Positions 26,804 to 36,440 of a stretch of 64,000 nt of DNA are shown here, piece after piece. Source of the DNA: JACDAN01 sp963842235 (GTDB lineage Bacteria > Actinomycetota > Thermoleophilia > Gaiellales > Gaiellaceae). A model generated the notes under the pieces. The model saw nothing but the letters and a program-made list of their open reading frames with translations, ran no database searches and was not told where the DNA came from. The stretch is taken from the NCBI GenBank assembly GCA_963842235.1, contig CAWJFT010000001.1, positions 1,054,001-1,118,000 on the forward strand. The letters are read 5' to 3'. Position 1 is the first letter of the stretch; each line of letters begins with the position of its first letter. Position numbers and translations under genes: made by a program.

Positions 26804-29240
26804 GTGTTCCGCGCGAACGACGGCTACATTCCACGCGTGCCGTTCTCCACGAGGCAAACGCCCTGGCTGCGGCGGGCCTCCAGGAGTGGCCTCGTCCTGC
26901 TTGCGAGCGCACTGGCGTGGAGTGTTCTTCTCTCTCCGCCCGCGTCAGCGGCAGTACTTCCTCCAACCCAGAATCCCCTGCCCGGAAGCAACTTCCAGGG
27001 CGCAGACGGCAACCAGGACAACGCCACCGCTCGTCTCATCGACTGGCAAGCGCTGCAGGCGGAGGGGCGGGTCACTCACAACCCGGATCCGAATGCCGAA
27101 GACACAGCCTTCACGGGAGGCAGCAAGGAAGACGAGCCGGGTCTGTGGGACCTCACAACCGAAGCCGGGGGCGTCAACCCTGACAAGGCCAACATTCGCG
27201 ACGCTTGGTCTGCAGTCGATTCAGGTGGCGCGCAAGCGTTCCTGTATTTGGGCTTCACGCGCCAAAGCCCGCAGCTCACGCGGGTCGCAACCACTTTCCT
27301 CACTTTTGAGCTCAACCACGACTCGCGGCTCTGGACCAACAGTCGGGGAGCAACCATTCCCTGCCGGCGCACCGGAGACCTTCTTGTCTCGTACGAGGCA
27401 CAAGGGAACGCCGTCGACGTCGTCATCCAGCGATGGGTGACATCGACTTCCGATGCGACGACGGGGTGCGCGACGAGCGGAGGGCTCGACGGCCTCACCG
27501 GCCTCACTCCGAACGTCGATGTCCAGGGCGCGGTCAACGCAACCCCGATCACTGCCCGTCTGCCGGGCGCCTACACCGGCATGATCCCGACCTACCACTT
27601 CGGCGAAGCGGCGTTGAACCTCAATCGCTTCCTGCAGGAGGCGGTCGGCGACCCCTGCGTCTCGTTCGGCTCGATCTGGATGCACTCGCGCTCGTCGACC
27701 TCGGAGAATTCGAACATGCAGGATTACGTCGGGCCGCAGGCACTGACCTTGCGTACCTGCGCCGCTTCCGGCATGAAGTTCCACGACCGGAACGCCAACG
27801 GGCGCCGCGACGCAGGTGAACCAGGGCTGCCCCGCTGGACGATCTGGGCCGACTACGACAACGACGGGATTCGTGATCCCAACGAGCCGTTCGGGATCAC
27901 TGACAGCGAAGGTCAGTACGTGATCAACGACATTCGCCCGCCCAGGCGGCACGTACTGGCTGCGCGAGGCGCTGCCGACCTCTGCGGCACGACGGCGCGC
28001 GGCCGACGCATTCGTGAGGTGCTCGTACCCGACCACCTCCGCACCGGGAGGGATGTTCCCCTGCGCTTGGGGGCCGATCTCCACCGCGACGACGACGTAC
28101 GCGCGGCGCCGTAACTTCGGCAACTACGAGTCGGCTCAGCTCGTGGTCCGGAAGGAGCTCGAGCCGAGCGCGGACCCGGGGCGCTTCGATCTCCTCGTGA
28201 ACGGCCGCATCGTGGTGGCAGCGGCGGGAGACGGAGCAAGCCGCATGGCGGCCGTGGCCCCGGGGGTGTACACGGTGTCAGAGGCTGCCGTGGCTGGGAC
28301 GAATCCAGCCGACTATCACTCGACCGTGGAGTGCAAGCGAGGCACGCAACGGAAGCGGGTTCGGGCCGGAGGTGTGTACGAAAGCCTCCAGCTGTCGTCG
28401 GGTGAACAAGTGGTCTGCACGTTCCGCAACGTTCGCCTGGGCTCGCCCGCAATCGCCATCGACAAGACCGGCCCGGCCACGGCGCAGGCGGGCGACACGC
28501 TCCGCTACACCCTCTACGTCACGAACCCGGGCGACCTTCCCTTCCCGGAGGACTCCATCCGCGTCACCGATCCCAACTGCGATGCACCTCCTAAGCTCAC
28601 CGGGAAGGCAGACGGTTCAGGTGCTGACGACACGCCGGGAACGCTCGACCCGGGAGACACGTGGACCTATGCCTGCTCGCGCAAGACCACCGCCGCGGAA
28701 AATTGCACGGCGGGCGTCGTCCGGAATACGGCGAGCGTCACGGGCGAGACGGGTGGAGTGTCCGTGATCGAGACGGTGACGATCAAGACCGATCTCCTTT
28801 GTCCTCAGAAGCCGCCCAGCCCCGGTCCCGGCCCTGGCCCGACGCCGCCCGGGCCGCAGCCACCTCTGCCGCCACAGCCGCCCGGCCCGCCCGTCGTGCC
28901 ACCGGGGCCAAAGCCACCTGACGCGGGCGATGCTGCCCACGCCGGCTTCATCTTCCGTGAGGCGACGGCGGGGTGCATCCGCACCCGTGTGCCTCGCGTG
29001 AGTTTCGAGGGCACGCGAGTCGCTCGGGTCCAGGTCTACGTGAACGGCCGGCTGCGACGCAGGCTCACGGTGCAGTCACTGCAGGCGCGTGTCACCCCTC
29101 GCGTGCTGCTGCCTCCCGGCCGCTATCGGCTTTCGGTCCGGGTCTCCTTCCAGCGCGGCACCGGGAGCCCGCCCGTCACCTTCAGGCGCACGATCCGCAT
29201 CTGCGGAGCCCTGGCGGCCCGACCGCCCTTCACGGGCTAG
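26804..29240 (+). CDS. Large secreted SdrD-B/DUF11-type surface protein (one frameshift)
   Basis: Reads in two frames that join near 27945 if one C is removed; about 800 residues in all. It has a signal peptide (LVLLASALAWSVLLSPPASA), an extended N-terminal domain, an SdrD B-like repeat (KFHDRNANGRRDAGEPGLPRW...DNDGIRDPNEPFG, a calcium-binding pattern), a prealbumin-like region, a DUF11 domain (IDKTGPATAQAGDTLRYTLY), a proline-rich linker and a C-terminal beta-domain (TRVPRVSFEGTRVARVQVYV). No sorting signal or membrane anchor was seen at the end. Start is GTG 26804 or GTG 26837. Function unknown; probably extracellular. Confidence 0.8.
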
Positions 29241-29414
29241 CTCGGCAGCACCCGCCTCTGTGTCGGACTTCCCCGGACCTACGAGAGGTCCGGTTTGCCA
29301 GATGACGTGTTCCCTGGATGAGCACAAACGGCATCGCGGCACGTGGGGCACCGGGTTGAAGGCGGTAGCGGCCGGTTAGCAGCCGCGCGGCATCCGCGTC
29401 GACTCGCCCCCTCG

Positions 29415-29888
29415 CTAGCCGGTGAGGCGGAAGACCAGGATGTCCCTGCGTGGCCTTCGCGTCGTCCGGATCACCGTCAGCGTGCCGCGAGCGTTGTCGA
29501 AGAGCCTCGTGCCGCCGAGAACTGCGAGCTCGTAGAACTCCGAGAATCGGATCGAGCCGCCCGCCACGAGCCTGCCTTTGGGCAGGAAGAACGTGGCCGT
29601 GCAGTACCGGGTCCCTTTGGTGACGAACGTACAGATGTAGTCCGCGTGCCCGATCGGCCGGGACTTGATCCGCTTGTTGAACAGGTTCTGGCGGATGATC
29701 GCCATGTCGCCGGGCCCTCTCCCCGGTCTGCCCGCGTCGACGCGCACGCGGCTGATCTCGCGGTTGGTGATCCGGACCGTGGCAGGCCCTGTGCTTGCGC
29801 TTGCGCTCGAGCTCAGGCTCCATCCGTTCAGAACCATGAGCGCCGAGAAGCCGACAGCGAAAGCGACGGCGTAGAACAAGCGCGGCAT
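29415..29888 (-). CDS. Secreted allene-oxide-cyclase/dirigent-like barrel protein
   Basis: About 157 residues: signal-type helix (LFYAVAFAVGFSALMVLNGWSLSSSASAS) and a beta-barrel pattern GPGDMAIIRQNLFNKRIKSRPIGHADYICTFVTKGTRYCTATFFLPKGRLVAGGSIRF...LGGTRLFDNARGTLTV, as in bacterial relatives of plant dirigent and allene oxide cyclase proteins. Biochemical role in bacteria unknown. A start at 29918 adds ten residues; ATG 29888 sits at the head of the signal peptide. Two cysteines (YICTF, RYCTA) may pair. Confidence 0.78.
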   Translation of the reverse strand: MPRLFYAVAFAVGFSALMVLNGWSLSSSASASTGPATVRITNREISRVRVDAGRPGRGPGDMAIIRQNLFNKRIKSRPIGHADYICTFVTKGTRYCTATFFLPKGRLVAGGSIRFSEFYELAVLGGTRLFDNARGTLTVIRTTRRPRRDILVFRLTG

Positions 29889-30029
29889 CCCCCCACTCCG
29901 TTCCCCGGGCCGCGACATCAGCGATCGTTCGCGGCGATCGGCAGCTCGAGCACCATCGCCGGTGTCAGTCGTTTCTGCATTCCGGTGTCCTTTCGTGTCA
30001 GTGAGAGCCAGCCCGCCGCGTTTGCCGTC

Positions 30030-30191
30030 TCATCGCTGCCTGACGATTTGGAGGATCCGCACATGTGACACACCCGCGGCCGCGGCGATCTGGCGAAGGC
30101 TTGCGCCCTCGGCCCGAGCTTGGCGGATCGCGGCACGCCAGGACGCCTCGGACTCGGCGCGACGCGCTGTCGCCCGTTGCACGGTTGTCAA
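30030..30191 (-). CDS. Small helix-turn-helix protein (53 residues)
   Basis: A short frame not exceeding 60 residues that encodes RAAIRQARAEGASLRQIAAAAGVSHVRILQIV, a clear helix-turn-helix of the small sigma-region-4/MarR-free type common in actinobacteria. The start is unclear: TTG 30191 gives 53 residues, a GTG at 30182 gives 50; neither has a good Shine-Dalgarno. It lies between the AOC-like gene and an integrase tail. Could be a real mini-regulator or a fragment of a larger protein, since the frame is open a further 60 bases upstream. Confidence 0.55.
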   Translation of the reverse strand: MTTVQRATARRAESEASWRAAIRQARAEGASLRQIAAAAGVSHVRILQIVRQR

Positions 30192-30334
30192 GGGATCGGC
30201 CGTGTTGTGCTGTTCATCTCGTCTTGATGTCTCAATTTGCAGCGGTAAGTATCGTCACCACTTGTAACGACGAGACGGTAAGTTGAGTAAACGGTCTGTA
30301 AGAATCGGTTCCCGATGCAACTCGAGCGCGATCC

Positions 30335-30475
30335 GACCTTTTGGGCACGTCCGTTGCCATGATCGACGAGCGCTACGGCCATCTGGCGCGCGACTCGAAG
30401 CAGGCGATTCGGGCGAAGCTGAACGCAAGAAGCGGACGAGAAGGCGTTGAGATGGCGACGGGTGAGAAGCGCTAA
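30335..30475 (+). pseudogene. Integrase C-terminal tail beside tRNA-Gly
   Basis: The frame reads DLLGTSVAMIDERYGHLARDSKQAIRAKLNARSG and stops at 30475, which is the last segment of a tyrosine recombinase, including the catalytic Tyr in RYGHL. A stop codon lies just upstream in frame (30297-30299), and no other integrase part is present. The tail ends 25 bases from the 3' end of tRNA-Gly, the usual arrangement for an element inserted in that tRNA. Confidence 0.75.
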
Positions 30476-30500
30476 AGCTGCGATCCCACTGGTGGAGCCA

Positions 30501-30573
30501 AGCGGACGGCGGGACTCGAACCCGTGACCCTCGGCTTGGGAAGCCGATGCTCTACCAGCTGAGCTACGTCCGC
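30501..30573 (-). tRNA. tRNA-Gly (anticodon CCC)
   Basis: 73-base cloverleaf: acceptor GCGGACG/CGTCCGC, anticodon stem TCGGC/GCCGA around the loop TTCCCAA (anticodon CCC, reads GGG), T arm ACGGG-TTCGAGT-CCCGC, discriminator T as usual for bacterial tRNA-Gly, no encoded CCA. Confidence 0.96.
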
Positions 30574-30629
30574 GTTCGGGAAGAACGATAGCGGGGATAA
30601 TTCCTCCAGAGACCACAGGGAGGGCTGGA

Positions 30630-31652
30630 ATGACTGACCTGCACGAGATCGCAACGGCGCTCGTCGCCGAGGGCAAAGGGATCCTCGCCGCGGACGAGAG
30701 CTCGGGGACGATCAAGAAGCGCTTCGACTCGATCGGGGTCGAGTCGACGGAGGAGAACCGTCGTGCATATCGCGACCTCCTGTTCCTGACCGAGGGCGCG
30801 GAGGAGTTCATCAGCGGGGTGATCCTCTACGACGAGACGATTCGCCAGAGCTCGGCGGACGGCACGCCGTTTCCGAAGCTGCTCGAGAGCAAGGGCATCG
30901 TCCCGGGGATCAAGGTCGACCTGGGCGCGAAGCCGCTCGCGGGCGCGCCGGACGAGACGATCACCGAAGGGCTCGACGGCCTGCGCGAGCGTCTTGCCGA
31001 GTACCGGGACCTCGGCGCCAAGTTCACGAAGTGGCGCGCGGTGCTCTCGATCGGCGACGGCCGCCCCAGCGAGTACGCGATCTGGACGAACGCGCACGCG
31101 CTCGCGCGGTTCGCGGCGCTCAGCCAGGAAGCGGGCCTCGTCCCGATCGTCGAGCCCGAAGTGCTGATGGACGGCGACCATACGATCGAGGAGTCGTACC
31201 ACGTCACCGAGCGAACCCAGCGCGCCGTCTTCACCGAGCTGTTCGACCAGCGCGTCCACCGCGAGGGGATGCTGTTGAAGCCGAACATGGTCTTGTCCGG
31301 CTACGACGCGGCCGAGCGGGCCGGCGTGCAGACCGTCGCGGAGCTGACGATCAAATGCCTCAAGAACACGGTTCTTCCCGCAGTCCCAGGGATCGTCTTC
31401 CTCTCGGGCGGACAGAGCGACGAGGACGCGACGGCGCACCTGAACGCGATGAACGCGCTGGGGCCGCACCCCTGGCAGCTCTCGTTCTCGTACGGACGCG
31501 CCCTGCAGGCGCCGGCGCAGAAGGCCTGGATGGGCGACTCGGCGAACGTCGAGGCGGCCCAGAAGGCGTTCTATCGGCGCGCCAAGTTCAACAGCGCGGC
31601 GCGGAGCGGCTCCTACGCGCCGGAGTGGGAGAAGGAAGAGGTTCCCGCCTAG
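30630..31652 (+). CDS. Fructose-bisphosphate aldolase, class I
   Basis: Cleaves fructose 1,6-bisphosphate to triose phosphates through a Schiff base. The 340-residue sequence has the class I landmarks GILAADESSGTIKKRF, ILYDETIRQ, AKFTKWRAV, VEPEVLMDGDH, EGMLLKPNMVLSG (Schiff-base Lys) and IVFLSGGQSDEDA. This is the eukaryote-like class I enzyme and not the class II enzyme usual in bacteria. ATG preceded by AGGGAGGG. Convergent with glpX, three bases apart, so aldolase and fructose bisphosphatase sit side by side. Confidence 0.95.
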   Translation: MTDLHEIATALVAEGKGILAADESSGTIKKRFDSIGVESTEENRRAYRDLLFLTEGAEEFISGVILYDETIRQSSADGTPFPKLLESKGIVPGIKVDLGAKPLAGAPDETITEGLDGLRERLAEYRDLGAKFTKWRAVLSIGDGRPSEYAIWTNAHALARFAALSQEAGLVPIVEPEVLMDGDHTIEESYHVTERTQRAVFTELFDQRVHREGMLLKPNMVLSGYDAAERAGVQTVAELTIKCLKNTVLPAVPGIVFLSGGQSDEDATAHLNAMNALGPHPWQLSFSYGRALQAPAQKAWMGDSANVEAAQKAFYRRAKFNSAARSGSYAPEWEKEEVPA

Positions 31653-31655
31653 GAC

Positions 31656-32687
31656 TTAGCGCAGCGCCAGGTTCGAGATCTGCTCGAGCTTCTCGAAGGA
31701 GTGGCTCGCCTCGATGCGGCGGACCGTGCCGGACCGTGAGCGCATGACGATCGAGTCCGTGATCCCGCCCTCGCGGGTGTAACGGACACCGCGCAGGAGA
31801 GCGCCGGTCGTCACGCCTGTAGCCGCGAAGAAGACGTCGCGGCCGCCGACGAGATCGTCCGTCGTGAGCACGCGGTCGAGGTCGTAGCCGTCGTCGATCA
31901 GGCTCTGGCGCTCTTCGTCGTTGCGAGGCCAAAGCTTCCCTTGAATCGCCCCGCCGACGCACTTCAGCGCCGCGGCGGAGAGGACGCCCTCGGGCGTCCC
32001 GCCGATGCCCATCAGAAGATCTACTCCGGTGGCGGGCTGAGCGGCCGCGATTGCCGGCGCGACGTCGCCGTCGGTGATCAGCAGCACCTTCGCGCCGACC
32101 TCTCGCAGGTCGGCGATCAGCTGCTCGTGGCGGGGTCGGTCCAGCACGACGACGGAGACCTCGGTCGGCGTGACGCCGCGCGCCTTCGCAACGGCGCGGA
32201 CGTTCTCGGCCACCGGCGCCTCGACGTCGATTGCGTCCGCCGACTCCGGCCCACAGGCGATCTTGTCCATGTAGACGGCGGCGCCCGGGAAGAACATCGT
32301 GCCCCGCTCGGCGAGCGCGATCGTGGCGATCGCGTTTGGCATCCCGAGCGCGGTGAGCCTCGTTCCTTCGAGAGGATCGACGGCGACGTCGACCTCGGGC
32401 CCGTGGCCGCTCCCGACCTCTTCGCCGTTGAAGAGCATAGGCGCCTCGTCCTTCTCGCCCTCGCCGATCACCACGACGCCGGCCATTTCGGCCGTGTCGA
32501 GCATGATGCGCATCGCGTCGACTGCCGCCTGGTCGGCGGCGATCTTGTCGCCGCGTCCGATCCAGCGGCCGGCGTTCATGGCGGCCGCTTCGGTCACACG
32601 GACGAGCTCGAGCGCGAGGTTCCGGTCCGGCGCCTTGTCCGGCGGGCTCGGCACAGGCGCAACCGTCCGCTCGACTGCCTCCCCCAC
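31656..32687 (-). CDS. glpX: Fructose-1,6-bisphosphatase, class II
   Basis: Gluconeogenic phosphatase. The 343-residue protein shows AGRWIGRGDKIAADQAAVDAMR, IGEGEKDEAPML, DVAVDPLEGTRL (metal-binding DPLEGT) and LLMGIGGTPEGVLSAAALKC. Start GTG or ATG at 32687 after a short N-terminal Pro-rich tail. Paired with the class I aldolase; together with the gap operon at 38-42 kb most of the triose-hexose interconversion enzymes are in this window. Confidence 0.96.
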   Translation of the reverse strand: MGEAVERTVAPVPSPPDKAPDRNLALELVRVTEAAAMNAGRWIGRGDKIAADQAAVDAMRIMLDTAEMAGVVVIGEGEKDEAPMLFNGEEVGSGHGPEVDVAVDPLEGTRLTALGMPNAIATIALAERGTMFFPGAAVYMDKIACGPESADAIDVEAPVAENVRAVAKARGVTPTEVSVVVLDRPRHEQLIADLREVGAKVLLITDGDVAPAIAAAQPATGVDLLMGIGGTPEGVLSAAALKCVGGAIQGKLWPRNDEERQSLIDDGYDLDRVLTTDDLVGGRDVFFAATGVTTGALLRGVRYTREGGITDSIVMRSRSGTVRRIEASHSFEKLEQISNLALR

Positions 32688-32713
32688 AGGGCGATTGTAC
32701 GCCGCTCCGGGAC

Positions 32714-32726
32714 GGGGTCTGACCCC
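32714..32726. repeat. Palindrome GGGGTCTGACCCC (copy 1)
   Basis: GGGGTC-T-GACCCC, six-base arms, between glpX and argS and sharing its last base with the argS stop codon. The same sequence occurs at 39293 and in altered form at 44464 and 50494. Confidence 0.6.
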
Positions 32727-34243
32727 TACATCCGCTCGGGTGCCTCGACGCCGATCAGGTCGAGCGAGCGCGCGAGGACGTTCTTCGTCGCGACCACGAG
32801 CCCGAGCCGGAACGCCTCCTGCTCGCTCTCCAGCACGCGATGGTGGTGGTAGAAGCGGTGGAAGTCGTCCGCCAGGCGGATGGCGTACGTCGGAATCGCA
32901 TGCGGTCCGCGTCGTACGGTCGCTTCTCGGACGACCTCCGGAAACTCGGCCAGCCGCTTGATGAGGTCCCGCTCCTCTCCCGCCATCTCCTCCGGCGCCT
33001 CGGCTGACCGCTGCCGCTCGCCCGCGTTCCGAAGAATGCCCGCGATCCGCGCGTGCGCGTACTGGACGTAGTAGACGGGATTCTTTTCACTCCGCTCCTT
33101 CGCGAGGTCGAGGTCGATGTCGATCGGCTGGTCGTGTCCGCGCGAGACGAGATACCACCGCGACGCATCGATCCCGATCTTCTCGACGAGCTCCTGCAGG
33201 AAGACGACGTCGCCGCGCCGCTTGGAGGACTGCCTCGCCGCGCCGCCCTCGACGATGTGGACGAGCTGGTAGATCAGTACCTCGAGCCTGTCGGGGTCGT
33301 AGCCGAGCATCGAGGCCGCTGCCTTGAGCCGCCCGACGTACCCGTGATGATCGGCCCCGAGGACGTAGATCAACCGATCGAAGCCGCGTCCGAACTTGTT
33401 GCGGACATACGCCACGTCCCCCGCGAAGTAGAGATAGCTCCCATCCGATGAACGAACGAGCGGGCGATCCTTGTCATCGCCGTGCGCGCTCGTGCGGGCC
33501 CACGTCGTCCCTTCCGCCTCGTAGGTGTCCACCTGCGCCACGGCCTCCGGGATCTCCCGCTCGACCTCGCCCTGGAGCACCCACGTGTCCAGCGGGACGC
33601 GAAACTCAACGAGCTCCTCCTCGATCACCTTGAGCATCCGTTCGACCGGATCGCCCTCCTCGGCCGCGATCTCCCGGACGTAATCGCCGGTGTAGCCCTC
33701 CACGGGAGGCTCCTCTCCGCGCCTCCGCGCCTCCACCGATTCGCGGAAAAGGTCGGTCTGGCGGCCGACGTCGTTGACGTAGTACTCGCGTTCGACCTCG
33801 TGGCCGGCGAACTCCAGCAGCCGGGCCACGGAGTCGCCGTAGGCCGCATTCCGCGCCGATCCCACCGTCAGCGGCCCGGTTGGGTTGGCGGAGACGAGCT
33901 CGACCTGGACACGCTCCTGCACCGCAGCCGAAGCGCCGCCGTAGGCCTCTCCCGCGGCGAGCATCTCGGCGAGGGCATCGCCGTACCATCCAGACGCGAG
34001 AAAGAGGTTGACGAACCCCGGGCCGGCCACCTCGGCCCGCTCCACCTCGGGCAGGCCCGCGGCCTCCCGCGCCAGGCTCTCCGCCAGATCCCTCGGCGGC
34101 CGGCCGTCCCGAGGCGCCTGCTGGAGCGCGACGTTCGTCGCGTAATCCCCGTGCTCCGGCCGGCTCGGACGCTCCAGCGTCACCGGCGCGCCGGCCAGGC
34201 GCTCGAGCTCGGATTCGAGCCGGCGGATCGCTTCAGGAGGCAC
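32726..34243 (-). CDS. argS: Arginyl-tRNA synthetase
   Basis: 505 residues. The N-terminal anticodon-side domain, the catalytic Rossmann core (VELVSANPTGPLTVGSARNAAYGDSVARLLEFAGHEVEREYYVND), YVLGADHHGYVGRLKAA and the C-terminal DALR domain (VQYAHARIAGILRNAGE) are all present. The ATP-binding HIGH motif, usually HVGH, reads TVGS (residues 126-129), with both histidines absent, and the KMSKS loop reads QSSKRRG. Both are departures from the textbook enzyme, although the rest of the fold is intact. Convergent with nothing; the ATG is close to the divergent DUF3467 gene. Confidence 0.93.
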   Translation of the reverse strand: MPPEAIRRLESELERLAGAPVTLERPSRPEHGDYATNVALQQAPRDGRPPRDLAESLAREAAGLPEVERAEVAGPGFVNLFLASGWYGDALAEMLAAGEAYGGASAAVQERVQVELVSANPTGPLTVGSARNAAYGDSVARLLEFAGHEVEREYYVNDVGRQTDLFRESVEARRRGEEPPVEGYTGDYVREIAAEEGDPVERMLKVIEEELVEFRVPLDTWVLQGEVEREIPEAVAQVDTYEAEGTTWARTSAHGDDKDRPLVRSSDGSYLYFAGDVAYVRNKFGRGFDRLIYVLGADHHGYVGRLKAAASMLGYDPDRLEVLIYQLVHIVEGGAARQSSKRRGDVVFLQELVEKIGIDASRWYLVSRGHDQPIDIDLDLAKERSEKNPVYYVQYAHARIAGILRNAGERQRSAEAPEEMAGEERDLIKRLAEFPEVVREATVRRGPHAIPTYAIRLADDFHRFYHHHRVLESEQEAFRLGLVVATKNVLARSLDLIGVEAPERM

Positions 34244-34260
34244 GGCGGTAGTATCGCCAC

Positions 34261-34560
34261 ATGGAAGACGGCGGCTCCGAGCGCCACCTCAACATCCACC
34301 TGGATCCCGAAGACATGGCCGGGGTCTACGCGAACTTCGCGAACATCAGCTTCTCGGACTACGAGTTCACGCTGACGTTCGCGCGGATCGACCACGAGGT
34401 CGAGGAGGGCGACATCCCAGGGGTGGTCGTCTCCCGCATCAACGTCTCGCAGCGGTTCATGAAGGAGCTCCTCGACGCGATGCAGGACTCCTACTCGAAG
34501 TGGTCGACGCGCGAGGGCATCAAGAACCTGCCCGAGACGCCTCCACGCTCCGAGCCATAG
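34261..34560 (+). CDS. DUF3467 family protein
   Basis: 99 residues: LNIHLDPEDMAGVYANFANISFSDYEFTLTFARIDHE...VVVSRINVSQRFMKELLDAMQDSYSKWSTREGI, the full DUF3467 pattern. Function unknown in any organism. Divergent from argS with 17 bases between starts, and its end overlaps the end of the M48 protease gene by 41 bases. Confidence 0.88.
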   Translation: MEDGGSERHLNIHLDPEDMAGVYANFANISFSDYEFTLTFARIDHEVEEGDIPGVVVSRINVSQRFMKELLDAMQDSYSKWSTREGIKNLPETPPRSEP

Positions 34561-35722
34561 CGATTCGCTGGAGCGGAGTCGGGTGGGTGTCCAGGAGTAT
34601 CTGCGCCCACTCCGGCGGGTCCGGTTGTGACAGCGAGGCGGTCGACAGCTCGCGCATGAGCCCTTCGAACGCACGGGGATCGTGCGTTGCCTCGAGCGCG
34701 CGCCAGTCCGCCTCGGCCTCGTAGCGCCTCGAGATCAGGTTGATCACCGGAAGCAGGGCCAGCTGGAGCACCGTGAGCGTGAGGAGAGCCAGAGGCACGG
34801 CCGGCGCCGTCCCCAGCCCGCCGCGGCGGCGTGTCACTCGAGCGATGACGTAGGCGCCCGGGAGCGTGAAGAGGAAGAGCCACCCGATCGATTTCCAGAC
34901 GTGGTTCGACTTGACGTGGCCGAACTCGTGCGCGACGAGCACCCGGATCTCGGGGCGGCTCAAGCGTCCGTCCAGCGCCGTGTCCCAGAGAATCACGCGC
35001 TTGGTCGGGCCCAGACCGTAGAACTCCGCGTTGATCGCGCGGGTGCGCCGACTCGCGTCCTGGACCTCGACGTCCACCTCCCCCACCCCCTGCTCGCGCG
35101 CCAGTTGGCGGATCTCGGCCGCGAGCGCCCGGTCGCGCAGCGGCTCCAGGTGCGGTACGAGCAACAGCGGCTGCACGAGGATGAACGCCGAGGCGAGCGC
35201 GGCGAACGCCGGGCCGCCGACGATCCACCACCGGTCGCCCAGCCGCCGGGCGAGCACCATGACGAGCGCGATCGCCACGCAGGCTGCCGCCAGCGACCCG
35301 AGCCACTCGAGCCATGGGTCGACCAGGATCGTCCCGTAGTCCGAGCGCGAGACGCCGTAGCGACGCCGCCACCAGTGCGCGACGAGCACGAACGGAAGCC
35401 CGGCGGCCCAGACGGCGACGAGCGTCAGCGCGCCGAGCGCGACGCCGCCGGGAATCCCCCGCCAGCGGCTGCGCGGTGCCAGCCACACGGCGAGGGCCAG
35501 GACCGCCAGCTGGACGACCGTTGCGCCGATCCAGATCAGCCGCAGCCCGCGTTGGAAGCTCTCACTGCGATCAAGTTGGCGCGTGCTGAAGAAGTCGTGC
35601 GGATTCAGGTGCGGAAGCTCCAGCCCGCCCGGAACCGAGGTGCGCCAGAGCAACGCCGCCGCAACTAGCCACAAGCCGGCGGCGACGATCACCCACAATC
35701 TCTTCGTGCGAATCGCCGTCAT
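34520..35722 (-). CDS. M48-family membrane metalloprotease (Ste24-like)
   Basis: 400 residues with about six membrane segments, the zinc motif LVAHEFGHVKSNHVW (HEFGH), and the third zinc ligand region RRYEAEADWRAL. N-terminal residues and the QDASRRTRAINAEFYGLGPTKRVILWDT segment are as in Ste24/HtpX-type proteases that cut membrane or lipid-modified proteins. The ATG at 35722 overlaps the divergent phosphoesterase start by 17 bases, so one of the two starts may be further downstream (a TTG or GTG lies 24-30 bases in). Confidence 0.9.
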   Translation of the reverse strand: MTAIRTKRLWVIVAAGLWLVAAALLWRTSVPGGLELPHLNPHDFFSTRQLDRSESFQRGLRLIWIGATVVQLAVLALAVWLAPRSRWRGIPGGVALGALTLVAVWAAGLPFVLVAHWWRRRYGVSRSDYGTILVDPWLEWLGSLAAACVAIALVMVLARRLGDRWWIVGGPAFAALASAFILVQPLLLVPHLEPLRDRALAAEIRQLAREQGVGEVDVEVQDASRRTRAINAEFYGLGPTKRVILWDTALDGRLSRPEIRVLVAHEFGHVKSNHVWKSIGWLFLFTLPGAYVIARVTRRRGGLGTAPAVPLALLTLTVLQLALLPVINLISRRYEAEADWRALEATHDPRAFEGLMRELSTASLSQPDPPEWAQILLDTHPTPLQRIAMARSVEASRAGS

Positions 35723-36440
35723 CTCGGACGTCCATGCGAACCTTTACGCGCTCGAGGCAGTCCTCGCCGAGATCGACCGCCAGCCGCCCGATGCGATCTG
35801 GTGCCTCGGCGACACCGTGGGTTACGGCCCCCGGCCGAACGAATGCTGCTCGCTCGTCCGCGAGCGGGCCGATCTCGTCCTGATCGGGAACCACGATCTC
35901 GTCGCGCTCGGCTCCGCGGAGGTCGATGTCGACGAGTTCAATCCCGAGGCGGCGGCGGCCTCTCTCTGGACGGCGGAGCAGCTGAGCGACGAGTCGCGCC
36001 GCTTCCTCGAGAGCCTCGCGCCCAGCGCCGAGGCCGAGGGCGTCCAGCTCTTCCACGGAAGCCCACGCGATCCCGTCTGGGAGTACGTCCTCTCCGAGGG
36101 GGCTGCGCTCGACGCGCTGGAGCTGACCACCGCGCCGCTCGTGCTCGTCGGGCACAGCCATGTCGCGATTGCGTTGCGGCTCTACGAGGAACACCTCGAG
36201 GGTGGCGTCGCCCCCGTCGGATTCGAGGCGCAGCTCGGCGAGGGTCGCTGGCTGCTCAACCCCGGCTCGGTCGGTCAGCCGCGTGACGGCAACCCCGCCA
36301 GCTCGTTCCTCGAGCTCGACCTTGAGGCGAAGCAGGCCCGGTTTCGGCGCGTGCCCTACCCTGTCGCACGCACGCAGGAGGAGATCGTGGAAAGGGGGTT
36401 GCCCGATTCGCTGGCGGAGCGCCTTGCTCACGGCGTGTAG
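35706..36440 (+). CDS. YfcE-type metallophosphoesterase (DUF2436-like phosphatase)
   Basis: 244 residues from GTG 35706. Calcineurin motifs in order: VRIAVISDVHANLYALE (DVH), IWCLGDTVGYGPRP (GD), LVLIGNHDLVAL (GNHD), LFHGSPRDPVWEY, VLVGHSHVA (GHSH) and LLNPGSVGQPRDGNP. Larger than the relative at 10.1 kb. Upstream frame to 35583 is M48 shadow. Divergent from the protease gene and followed by the lipoprotein gene on the same strand, whose start overlaps this stop. Confidence 0.9.
   Translation: MRIAVISDVHANLYALEAVLAEIDRQPPDAIWCLGDTVGYGPRPNECCSLVRERADLVLIGNHDLVALGSAEVDVDEFNPEAAAASLWTAEQLSDESRRFLESLAPSAEAEGVQLFHGSPRDPVWEYVLSEGAALDALELTTAPLVLVGHSHVAIALRLYEEHLEGGVAPVGFEAQLGEGRWLLNPGSVGQPRDGNPASSFLELDLEAKQARFRRVPYPVARTQEEIVERGLPDSLAERLAHGV

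Noticed and set aside
30186..30191. TTGACA as a -35 promoter box
   Set aside because: No -10 at a suitable distance; the same bases are the likely TTG start region of the small HTH frame.
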